NCBI GenBank assembly: GCA_963812245.1
Contig: CAWEUK010000002.1
Span: 434,001-498,000 of the forward strand
Source of the DNA: Salsipaludibacter sp963812245
GTDB lineage: Bacteria; Actinomycetota; Nitriliruptoria; Nitriliruptorales; Nitriliruptoraceae
DNA: 64,000 nucleotides
Reading direction: 5' to 3'
Shown: one piece after another, positions 56,959-64,000 of the stretch
Layout of the letters: every line of letters starts with the position of its first letter
Numbering within the stretch: position 1 is the first letter of the stretch
Translations under genes and position numbers: made by a program
The notes under the pieces: model-generated
What the model was told of the DNA's origin: nothing
Seen by the model: the letters and a program-made list of their open reading frames with translations, nothing else
Databases searched by the model: none

Positions 56959-59166
56959 ATGTACAGGAAGAGAATTTCGGCGCTCGCCGTCCTGGCGCTC
57001 GCCGGATCGATGGTCGTCACCACGACCGCATCGGCGGCACCGCCGGTGGAATCCGAGCCCGGCCACCGCAGTGACAACCTCACGCACCCGCTGGCCGAGC
57101 AACAGCAGGAACTGCGCCAGAAGGCCCAGGAGGCCGTGCTGGCCGGCAAGATCGACGGCGGCCCGGTCGCCGAGGTCGCCAAGGGCCAGTTCGTTGAACT
57201 GGAGCGCGAGGGGGAGGAGTCGATCCTCACCGTCATGGGCGAGTTCGCCGACCTGCCGCACAACTCCATTCCCGAGCCCGACCGCTCCGTCGACAACTCC
57301 ACCATCTGGGAGCCGGACTTCAGCGAGGAGTACTTCGAGGACCTCCTGTTCGCCGAGAACAGTGACGATCCCTCGATGCGTGACTTCTATCTCGAGCTGT
57401 CGTCGAACCGCTACACGGTCAACGGCGACGTCACGGACTGGGTCGCCGTGTCCGGCAACGCAGCCGACTACGGCACCGAGATCAACGACGCCGGGGACGC
57501 CTGCGGCAACTGCACCAATCGCGTCTGGCCCTTCATAGCCGAGACCGTCGACAACACCTGGACCGAACTGGTCGCCGAGATGGGTGAGGACGCCGCGCGT
57601 GACCACCTCGCAACGTTCGACGTGTGGGACCGCTACGACTACAACGGCAACGGCAACTTCAATGAGCCCGACGGCTACATCGACCACTTCCAGGCAGTCC
57701 ACTCCGGCACGGGTGCCGAGACCGGCAACCCGACCGCGATCTGGTCGCACCGTTGGTACATCCAGCTCAATCCCATCGGCGCTGACGGTCCTGACGGCTA
57801 TGCCCCCTACGGCGGGTATCCCTTGGGTGACTCCGGCCTGTGGATCGGCGACTACACCGTCGAGCCCGAGAACGGTGGCGTCGGCGTGTTCGCCCACGAG
57901 TACGCCCACGACCTCGGCCTGCCCGACCTCTACGACACCGGCGGTGGCGAGAACGGCACCGGCTTCTGGACCTTGATGTCGTCGGGTTCCTACGGCAACG
58001 ACGGCACCGTGGACATCGGCACGCAGCCGATCCACATGGGTGCCTGGGAGAAGTTCCAGCTCGGGTGGTTGGACTACGAGGTTTCGTTCGCCGGCGAGAA
58101 GTCGACGCACAAGCTCGGCCCCGCGTCCGCGACGACCAAGCAGGCACAGGCACTGTTCACCGTGCTGCCCGACAAGCAGGTCGCCGAGGAGATCGGCACA
58201 CCCTACGAGGGTGACACCTTCCTGTACTCCGGGCAGGGCAACGACCTCGACAACGTTGCATACGTCGAGGCGAACCTCACGGGGACCTCGCAGTTGACCG
58301 CCCAGGTCGACTACGACATCGAGCTCGACTGGGACTACGCCTACGTGGTGGTCTCGACCGACGGCGGCGCCACCTGGATCTCCGTGCCCACTGACCATTC
58401 CGACAACAACGGCAACCCCAACGGCCAGGACTTCGGATACGGGATCTCCGGTGACACTGCCGGCTGGGAACCGCTGACCGCTGACCTGTCCGGCTACACG
58501 GGTGACGCGCTCGTCGGGTTCCGCTACTGGACCGACGTTGCTGCCATCGAACCTGGCTTCTCGGCAGACGCCGTGGCCATCGACGGCACGCCGATCGCCG
58601 TGGATGACTTCACCCTTGACGGCTTCCGGGTCACGTCCGGTCTCGAGGAAGCGGCCTATGCGCAGTACTACGTGTCGGAGTTCCGCAACTACCGCGGCTA
58701 CGACGACGCGCTGCGCACGGGTCCGTACAACTTCGGATTCCTGGACAACCCGGAGCTCGGGGACTACGTCGAGCACTTCTCCTACCAGGACGGTCTGCTG
58801 ATCAGCCTGTGGGACACCTCGCAGAACAACAACAACACCTCGTCGCACCCCGGCAAGGGCCTGATCCTGCCGATCGATGCGCACCCGGAGGCAATGGTTC
58901 GCGCCGACGGCGGGTACTGGCGTCCGCGTGTGCAGTCCTACGACGCGACGTTCGGCAAGGATGCGACCGACGCGCTGACCCTGCACTGGTTCAGCCAGCC
59001 GTCGGAGCACGCCAGCCAGCCCGGCGTGTCCGTGTTCGATGACAACAACCAGTACTACAACCCGGCAATCCCGGGCCACGGTGTCATCAACCCCAACACC
59101 GACACCCAGATCCACGTGAAGTCCGTGTCCGCACAGGGCAACTTCATGCAGGTCCAGGTTCGTTGA
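56959..59166 (+). CDS. Secreted M6-like (immune inhibitor A family) metalloprotease
   Basis: 735 residues. ATG 56959 follows GGAGGA and gives a signal peptide (MYRKRISALAVLALAGSMVV). The catalytic zinc motif HEYAHDLGLPD is at about residue 313, with an LMSSGSYG Met-turn afterwards. N-terminal residues include a propeptide-like HPLAEQQQELRQKAQEAV. The C-terminal half holds beta-sandwich segments with repeated Asp/Asn-rich patches (VSTDGGATWISVPTD). It resembles Bacillus immune inhibitor A proteases that degrade extracellular proteins. A strong hairpin follows. Confidence 0.9.
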   Translation: MYRKRISALAVLALAGSMVVTTTASAAPPVESEPGHRSDNLTHPLAEQQQELRQKAQEAVLAGKIDGGPVAEVAKGQFVELEREGEESILTVMGEFADLPHNSIPEPDRSVDNSTIWEPDFSEEYFEDLLFAENSDDPSMRDFYLELSSNRYTVNGDVTDWVAVSGNAADYGTEINDAGDACGNCTNRVWPFIAETVDNTWTELVAEMGEDAARDHLATFDVWDRYDYNGNGNFNEPDGYIDHFQAVHSGTGAETGNPTAIWSHRWYIQLNPIGADGPDGYAPYGGYPLGDSGLWIGDYTVEPENGGVGVFAHEYAHDLGLPDLYDTGGGENGTGFWTLMSSGSYGNDGTVDIGTQPIHMGAWEKFQLGWLDYEVSFAGEKSTHKLGPASATTKQAQALFTVLPDKQVAEEIGTPYEGDTFLYSGQGNDLDNVAYVEANLTGTSQLTAQVDYDIELDWDYAYVVVSTDGGATWISVPTDHSDNNGNPNGQDFGYGISGDTAGWEPLTADLSGYTGDALVGFRYWTDVAAIEPGFSADAVAIDGTPIAVDDFTLDGFRVTSGLEEAAYAQYYVSEFRNYRGYDDALRTGPYNFGFLDNPELGDYVEHFSYQDGLLISLWDTSQNNNNTSSHPGKGLILPIDAHPEAMVRADGGYWRPRVQSYDATFGKDATDALTLHWFSQPSEHASQPGVSVFDDNNQYYNPAIPGHGVINPNTDTQIHVKSVSAQGNFMQVQVR

Positions 59167-59192
59167 CCGCCCGGCACCATCATGCATCATCC

Positions 59193-59228
59193 CCCGTGGG
59201 GCCCGACGTCATCGTCGGGCCCCACGGG
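59193..59228. terminator. 16-bp perfect hairpin after protease gene
   Basis: Arms cccgtggggcccgacg (59193-59208) and cgtcgggccccacggg (59213-59228) pair fully with a tcat loop, 27 bases after the protease stop and 51 before the DUF998 stop on the other strand. Likely stops both converging transcripts. Confidence 0.8.
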
Positions 59229-59278
59229 CCGTTGGCGACCCCCTCGAGGGAGGGCGGCGCAGGTGGCGTTGCGGTCCG

Positions 59279-59986
59279 TCAGCCGTTCCGGGTGGACGGC
59301 TGGACGTCACGTGCCACACGTGACCCGGCTGGATCGTGCGTGCCAGTCGTGCGCAGGATCCACAACCCGGCGACGACGTACCAGGCGTCGGCGATCGTGT
59401 TGTACGTGCGTTGGACCAGTCCGCCGCTGTCGAAGGTGGCGGTGAGCCCGAGGGTGAACACCACGGCGGCAGTCAGGCCGAACGCCCACGACAGCCGCGC
59501 CAGCACGGGATCGTGCGTGCGGACCCGCCACGCCACGACCAGCGGCGTGGCGATCAGGGCGATGTAGCCCAGGCCTGCCAGCAGGGTGTGGGCACTGTCG
59601 ATCGGGGTGGTGCCGAACCCGGGACAGCCCGCCGTGCAGGGTGCCGCCGCGATCAGCATCGTGGCGCCGCCCGCCACGGCCGACGTCCACACGACCGCCC
59701 GCCCCGTGCCGGGCGCGAGTCGGTCGACCGCCGGCCCGAAGGCCACGAGCAGCATGCCAGTCGCCACCAGTGCCACGCTCATCAGCACCCGGGTGATCGT
59801 GGGCGCCCCGATCGCGAACGTCTCGCTGATGGCCTGGGTCGTCGGGTCGTAGCCGTCGATCAGCAACCCGGACACCAGCCACGACGCCACGTAGGCCGAC
59901 ACCCCCAGGACCGTGGCCCCCAGGATGCGTCGAGCCCAGGTGTCCGCGCGGGACGTGGTGGGGGAGGCGGTCGCAACAGGGGGCAC
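59279..59986 (-). CDS. DUF998-type membrane protein
   Basis: 235 residues from GTG 59986. Six helices: LGVSAYVASWLVSGLLIDGY, ITRVLMSVALVATGMLLVAFG, VWTSAVAGGATMLIAA, a HTLLAGLGYIALIATPLVV segment, LSWAFGLTAAVVFTLGL and a terminal helix ending AWYVVAGLWIL. The DPTTQAISE and GFGTTPIDSAHTLLAG motifs match DUF998. Function unknown. Divergent from purC. Confidence 0.85.
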   Translation of the reverse strand: MPPVATASPTTSRADTWARRILGATVLGVSAYVASWLVSGLLIDGYDPTTQAISETFAIGAPTITRVLMSVALVATGMLLVAFGPAVDRLAPGTGRAVVWTSAVAGGATMLIAAAPCTAGCPGFGTTPIDSAHTLLAGLGYIALIATPLVVAWRVRTHDPVLARLSWAFGLTAAVVFTLGLTATFDSGGLVQRTYNTIADAWYVVAGLWILRTTGTHDPAGSRVARDVQPSTRNG

Positions 59987-60121
59987 CGGCAGGCCTTCGT
60001 CAGCGGTGGCACGGCGCGCGTGCCAGCCCGGCTGAGGGTAACGACGGGCCGGTTGGTGACCGACTGGGACCCGGCAGTACGATTGCGGGTCATCGTCCCC
60101 GTCATCGACAAGGTCTGCCAC

Positions 60122-61024
60122 GTGTCCGAACTCGAAGGCCTCACCCTCATCCGATCCGGCAAGGTCCGCGACATCTACGACGGCCCCGACGGTCGACTGC
60201 TGCTGGTCGCCTCGGACCGGGTGTCCACCTACGACGTGATCCATCCCACCGCGATTCCCGACAAGGGCCGCGTGCTGACAGGGGTGTCGTCGTTCTGGTT
60301 CGACCACCTTGGCGACGTCGTGCCCAACCACCTGGTGTCCACCGACGTGGCCGACTTCGGGCCGGCCGCACAGCCCCACGCCGACCATCTCGCCGGTCGC
60401 ACCATGCTGGTCGAGCGCCTCGAGATCGTCCCGTTCGAATGCGTCGTGCGTGGCTACCTGGTGGGGTCGGGCTGGAAGGAGTACCAGGCCGACGGCACGG
60501 TCTGTGGCATCGAACTGCCCGCGGGCCTGGTCGAGGCCGACCGCCTGCCGGAGCCCATCTTCACGCCGGCCACCAAGGCCGAGCAGGGCGATCACGACAT
60601 CAACGTCAGCTACGAGTACATGGCCGATGCCATCGGCGACGACCTTGCCGGCCGCCTGCGTGACGTCTCCCTGGAGTTGTACGCCCGTGGCGCGGCACTG
60701 GCAGCCGAGCGCGGCATCATCCTGGCCGACACCAAGTTCGAGTTCGGGCGCCGTGACCCGTCCAACGGCGGGGAGGTGGTGCTGGCCGACGAGGTGCTGA
60801 CGCCGGACTCCTCGCGCTACTGGCCGGCCGACGAATGGGCCCCCGGCGCGACGCCACCCAGTTTCGACAAGCAGTTCGTGCGCGACTACGCCACGTCGAC
60901 CGGGTGGGACAAGACACCGCCGGCGCCGGCCCTGCCCGATGACGTGGTGGCCGCCACGCGCGACAAGTACTTCGAGGCATTCGAGCGCATCACCGGGCAG
61001 CCCTTCACCACGTGGGCGGCCTGA
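60122..61024 (+). CDS. purC: Phosphoribosylaminoimidazole-succinocarboxamide synthase
   Basis: 300 residues from GTG 60122. SAICAR synthase motifs: SGKVRDIYDGPDGRLLLVASDR, FECVVRGYLVGSGWKEY, IFTPATKAEQGDHDINVSYE, IILADTKFEFG and LTPDSSRYWPADEW, DKQFVRDYATSTGWDK. The long-form C-terminus is as in actinobacterial and plant-type PurC. Fourth purine gene of the window; the next gene starts 19 bases later. Confidence 0.97.
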   Translation: MSELEGLTLIRSGKVRDIYDGPDGRLLLVASDRVSTYDVIHPTAIPDKGRVLTGVSSFWFDHLGDVVPNHLVSTDVADFGPAAQPHADHLAGRTMLVERLEIVPFECVVRGYLVGSGWKEYQADGTVCGIELPAGLVEADRLPEPIFTPATKAEQGDHDINVSYEYMADAIGDDLAGRLRDVSLELYARGAALAAERGIILADTKFEFGRRDPSNGGEVVLADEVLTPDSSRYWPADEWAPGATPPSFDKQFVRDYATSTGWDKTPPAPALPDDVVAATRDKYFEAFERITGQPFTTWAA

Positions 61025-61043
61025 ACGTGGCCCGGGCCACGTC

Positions 61044-61871
61044 ATGACCGACGCTGCCGAGGTCGCCGCCGGGCGGGTGTGCTATCGCCACCCCGATCGT
61101 CCGGCCCCGTTGTCGTGCACCCGGTGCGGTCGACCGATCTGCCTCGATGACGCGATCGATGCACCCGTGGGGTTCCTGTGCCCGGAGGATGCCCAGACCC
61201 CGAAACGGCAGCAGCAGGCGGCACGATCCGTGGCTCGCATGGACCGGCCGTTGGTCACCTCGTGGCTCCTCGGGCTGATCGTCGCCGCCTACATCGGCCA
61301 GCAGGTCGGGCTGGTGAGCATCCGGGAGTTCGCGCTGTTCGGACCCGCCGTGGCAGCCGGGGAGTGGTACCGGGTCCTGACCAGTGGGTTCCTGCACGCC
61401 AACCTGTTGCACATCGGGTTCAACGGCTACCTGCTCTACCAACTCGGCCGCATGCTCGAGTTCCCGCTGGGCTCGTCGCGGTTGCTCGCGGTCTACCTCG
61501 CCGGGCTGTTCGGGGGCTCGGCCGGGGCGTTGCTGTTGTCCTACGACGCGGTCACCATCGGTGCCTCGGGTGCCGTCTTCGGCCTGATGGGGGCCGCGAT
61601 GGTTGGCCTTCGGCGCGTGGGCGTGAATCCCTGGACCAGCCAGATCGGGGCGCTGGTGCTCCTCAACCTGGTGTTCACGTTCGTCATCTCCAATGTCTCC
61701 GTGGGTGGCCACCTGGGTGGCCTGCTGGCTGGCGCCGCGGCCGGTTGGGTGGCGTTCCGGGTCGAGCGAGGAGATCCCAACGGGCACCTGGCATGGCTGG
61801 TGACCGCGGCGATGCTGGTGCTGTCGATCGGCATCGGCATCGGTGGGTGGGGGCTCGGGCTGGGCCTGTAG
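61044..61871 (+). CDS. Rhomboid family intramembrane serine protease with zinc-ribbon N-terminus
   Basis: 275 residues. The first 45 residues hold CYRHPDRPAPLSCTRCGRPIC and FLCPED, a B-box/zinc-ribbon-like fold. Then six helices with the rhomboid motifs WYRVLTSGFLHANLLHIGFN, the nucleophile in GASGAVFGLMG and the histidine in GGHLGGLLAG. Cleaves membrane proteins inside the bilayer; target unknown. Close behind purC, so possibly in its transcript. Confidence 0.93.
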   Translation: MTDAAEVAAGRVCYRHPDRPAPLSCTRCGRPICLDDAIDAPVGFLCPEDAQTPKRQQQAARSVARMDRPLVTSWLLGLIVAAYIGQQVGLVSIREFALFGPAVAAGEWYRVLTSGFLHANLLHIGFNGYLLYQLGRMLEFPLGSSRLLAVYLAGLFGGSAGALLLSYDAVTIGASGAVFGLMGAAMVGLRRVGVNPWTSQIGALVLLNLVFTFVISNVSVGGHLGGLLAGAAAGWVAFRVERGDPNGHLAWLVTAAMLVLSIGIGIGGWGLGLGL

Positions 61872-62005
61872 GCATCGCGGGACACCCCAACCGGCAGCTG
61901 CACCGGCGCCGTTCGGTGGTGCCGGGCCGGGCGGTCTGCACCGGGGGTGGACCACTGGCAGCGCGCGTCCGTAGGCTGGCCTCGGCCGCAACTCGAGGAT
62001 CCGCC

Positions 62006-62311
62006 ATGCATGCTTCATCCGCGCCCACTGCCGAACCGACCGTCGCACCCGCCAAGCCGGGCACGGTCACCGAGACGGTCACGCGCCCGGAACTCGACGA
62101 TGGCGACCACGATCGCTTCGCGCACTACGTCGACAAGTCGAAGTTGACCGCTGCGTACGTCGAGGGGACGCCGGTGCGGGCGCTGTGCGGCAAGGTGTGG
62201 GTGCCGACTCGCAACCCCGACCGCTACCCGGTGTGCCCGACCTGCCAGGAGATCGTCGACGCGCTCTTCGGATCCGATGACGACGGCCAGGACGGCAGCG
62301 ACGACGAGTGA
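62006..62311 (+). CDS. DUF3039-domain protein
   Basis: 101 residues with GAGGA before the ATG. DUF3039 core: DRFAHYVDKSKLTAAYVEGT, PVRALCGKVWVPTRNPDRYP, VCPTCQEIVDAL. The C..., C-x2-C cysteines suggest a small zinc site. It is an actinobacterial signature protein of unknown function, ending in an acidic tail. Confidence 0.92.
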   Translation: MHASSAPTAEPTVAPAKPGTVTETVTRPELDDGDHDRFAHYVDKSKLTAAYVEGTPVRALCGKVWVPTRNPDRYPVCPTCQEIVDALFGSDDDGQDGSDDE

Positions 62312-62425
62312 CCCGTCCGGCGGGGCTCACGGACGGCGGCGGTCGTTGTCCAATGGGGTGGGGGTGTCGGGGACAGGTGCGCGCCCATGACCTACGGTGG
62401 CGTAACCAGCCGCGGAAGATTGTGC

Positions 62426-63364
62426 ATGACCACCGAACTCGACCTGCTCAATGAACTGGAGCCGGAGGCCGAACGTCTCCTCAACCGACACCTGAGAGTC
62501 ACCGAGGAGTGGTTCCCGCACGACTATGTGCCGTACTCGGTCGGTCGTGACTTCGACAAGGAGCCGTGGACGCCGGACCAGGCTCGCCTGTCCGGCGTCG
62601 CCCGCACGGCGTTCTACGTCAACCTCATGACCGAGGACAACCTCCCCAGCTATCACCGCGAGATCCATCGCATGTTCGCCAAGAAGGACTCAGCCTGGAC
62701 GAACTGGGTGCATCGCTGGACGGCCGAGGAAGGCCGTCACTCGATCGTTCTGCGCGACTACCTCGTCGTCACGCGCAACAGCGACCCGGTTGAACTGGAG
62801 CGGGGCCGGATGGCCGTGATGGAACAGGGCTACGACCACCATGCTCGCGACACCCTGCATGGCATGGTGTACGTGTCGTTCCAGGAACTGGCCACGCGCA
62901 TCTCCCATCGCAACACCGGCAAGTACAGCCAGGATCCGGTGGCCGATCGGATCATGGCCCGAATCGCCGCGGACGAGAACCTGCACATGGTCTTCTACCG
63001 CGACATGGTCACCGCCGCGATGGAGGTCGACCCGTCCGCCACGGTGATGGCCATCGTCGACGAGGTGCTGAACTTCGAGATGCCGGGTGCCGGCATGCCC
63101 GGGTTCAGTCGCAAGTCCCTGGAGATCGCCGACGCACAGATCTACGACCTGCGCGGGCATGTCGACGACGTCGTCTGGCCGTTGTTGCGCAAGTGGAAGG
63201 TCTTCCACGTCGAGGGCCTCGACGACGCGGCCGAGCAACGTCGAACCCAGTTGGCCACGGCCCTCGCGGAGATGGACACGCAGGCCACCACGCAGCGTGA
63301 GAAGTTCGCGCGGCGGCGTGAGCGCCTCGCGCGGCGGGATGCCAACGCCACCGCCAACGCCTGA
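62426..63364 (+). CDS. Acyl-ACP desaturase (DesA family)
   Basis: 312 residues; ATG 62426 follows GGAAGA. The diiron ligands are visible in TEDNLPSYH, WTAEEGRHSIVLRDY and IAADENLHMVFYRDM (E..H pairs), in the all-helical ferritin-like desaturase fold. The C-terminal 60 residues are charged coiled coil. Introduces a double bond in acyl-ACP, like mycobacterial DesA1/DesA2. Product position unknown. Confidence 0.92.
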   Translation: MTTELDLLNELEPEAERLLNRHLRVTEEWFPHDYVPYSVGRDFDKEPWTPDQARLSGVARTAFYVNLMTEDNLPSYHREIHRMFAKKDSAWTNWVHRWTAEEGRHSIVLRDYLVVTRNSDPVELERGRMAVMEQGYDHHARDTLHGMVYVSFQELATRISHRNTGKYSQDPVADRIMARIAADENLHMVFYRDMVTAAMEVDPSATVMAIVDEVLNFEMPGAGMPGFSRKSLEIADAQIYDLRGHVDDVVWPLLRKWKVFHVEGLDDAAEQRRTQLATALAEMDTQATTQREKFARRRERLARRDANATANA

Positions 63365-63654
63365 GCGCACGCCCCGATCGCCTGCTGAGCCCAGCGGCCG
63401 AGCACGGGGCGCACGCCCGCAACGGCCGCGCAACCCCGGGGTGCGGGCCATCGTCGGACCGGGTGCCCGGGCCGGCTGGGAGCGTGCAGCGAGCCCGCAG
63501 GTGCTGTCAGCGCAGGTTTGCCGGCGCACCAATCCGGAGGTCGGCGACCGCCGAACTCCATGAGAACCCTCACACGAACCCGAGGCACGCGCACCGCTCG
63601 GGAACATTTTCACCAAGTCGAACGTTTGAGCAGGTACGCAGGAAGGCCACGTGC

Positions 63655-64000
63655 ATGTCAGTCACCCATTATGTCCACCCGATCCACGGCATCTGCCGCA
63701 AGATCGGTACGCAGGTACGCGACTTCGGAGACGAATCGCGCACCTACGTCGAGTTGCGCGTCGACGCGTCGCCGTCGGGCCGTCCAGCCCTGTCGGTGCT
63801 GCTGCCCGAGGAGGAAATCCTCGAGCACGTCCGCGAAACCGTCGAGCCAGCCGTCGCCAAGGCCGCAATGGCTGCCATCCAGGACGGTGAGGATTCACCG
63901 ATCGTGACCGCCGGTTCCTGGCGGTCGCGGGTTGCGCGCAGCGAAGCCGCCATCAACGAGGGCGACCTCGCCAAGCTCGCCCGGGTGTATCGCGACCTCG
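63655..64000 (+). CDS. CarD-like transcriptional regulator (3' truncated by window end)
   Basis: The frame is open to the last base (115 residues seen) from an ATG with GGAAGG eight bases upstream. The start HYVHPIHGICRKI with a tudor-like beta region (SRTYVELRVDA, SVLLPEEEI) and a WRSRVARSEAAI segment leading to DLAKLARVYRDL match CarD/CdnL proteins. These bind RNA polymerase beta and stabilise open promoter complexes. It is missed by scans that require a stop codon. Gap 63365-63654 has no other gene. Confidence 0.85.
   Translation, partial: MSVTHYVHPIHGICRKIGTQVRDFGDESRTYVELRVDASPSGRPALSVLLPEEEILEHVRETVEPAVAKAAMAAIQDGEDSPIVTAGSWRSRVARSEAAINEGDLAKLARVYRDL

Noticed and set aside
56218..59190. 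990-residue minus-strand frame over purE and the M6 protease
   Set aside because: Shadow of two well-supported genes; composition is Val/Gly/Arg-rich without motifs.

Overview
The window is GC-rich, densely coded bacterial DNA with features typical of Actinomycetota. These include a dnaK/grpE/dnaJ/hspR heat-shock cluster, an LLM-class flavin (F420-type) oxidoreductase, an acyl-ACP desaturase of the DesA kind, DUF3039, a CarD-like regulator, and PspC/LuxR-type two-component genes. Frequent GTG/TTG starts and ATGA/GTGA stop-start overlaps fit too. Many secreted proteins with Ca-binding repeats suggest a free-living, possibly marine or saline, deep-branching actinobacterium. The lineage is an inference; no rRNA or tRNA gene was seen.

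Layout. 1-2650: end of a large membrane Fe-S oxidoreductase, a META-domain protein and a SHOCT membrane protein. 2.9-9.7 kb: two tail-to-tail secreted six-repeat FG-GAP proteins, a lipoprotein and a polytopic membrane protein. 9.9-16 kb: an exopolysaccharide-type operon (GT2, LPG-synthase-like flippase, pyruvyl transferase, FrhB-like Fe-S protein, all coupled by 4-nt overlaps) facing a nucleotide-sugar dehydrogenase. 16-20.8 kb: OsmC, a DUF192 lipoprotein, a TetR/hydrolase/membrane operon with a clear operator, and an LLM oxidoreductase. 20.9-33.2 kb: dnaK-hsp20-(hairpin)-grpE-dnaJ-hspR, an LCP protein, an RNase II-family protein, an AI-2E-type permease and clpB. 33.2-41.3 kb: a 38-bp direct repeat, a MoxR/DUF58/VWA operon and a PspC/histidine kinase/LuxR regulator set resembling LiaFSR. 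41.4-61 kb: purA, purD, purE and purC scattered among accessory genes. These include a 1,296-residue GH16 protein with a LacI regulator and a perfect 26-bp palindrome, a thrombospondin-type-3 repeat protein, an M6-like protease and a thioesterase/TetR pair with its own palindrome. 61-64 kb: rhomboid, DUF3039, desaturase and the start of a CarD-like gene.

Two things stand out. First, several otherwise normal genes carry single-base indels, mostly in short homopolymers: LCP, RNase II family, AI-2E permease (two), PspC-kinase and thioesterase. Four of the six lie between 27.1 and 29.7 kb. Base-calling error is the simplest explanation, and correcting them rebuilds complete proteins, including a PspC-histidine kinase fusion. 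Second, the GH16 catalytic domain appears to be inserted inside a carbohydrate-binding-like module and placed under a LacI-type operator next to its own regulator gene. This is the best candidate for a little-described system here.
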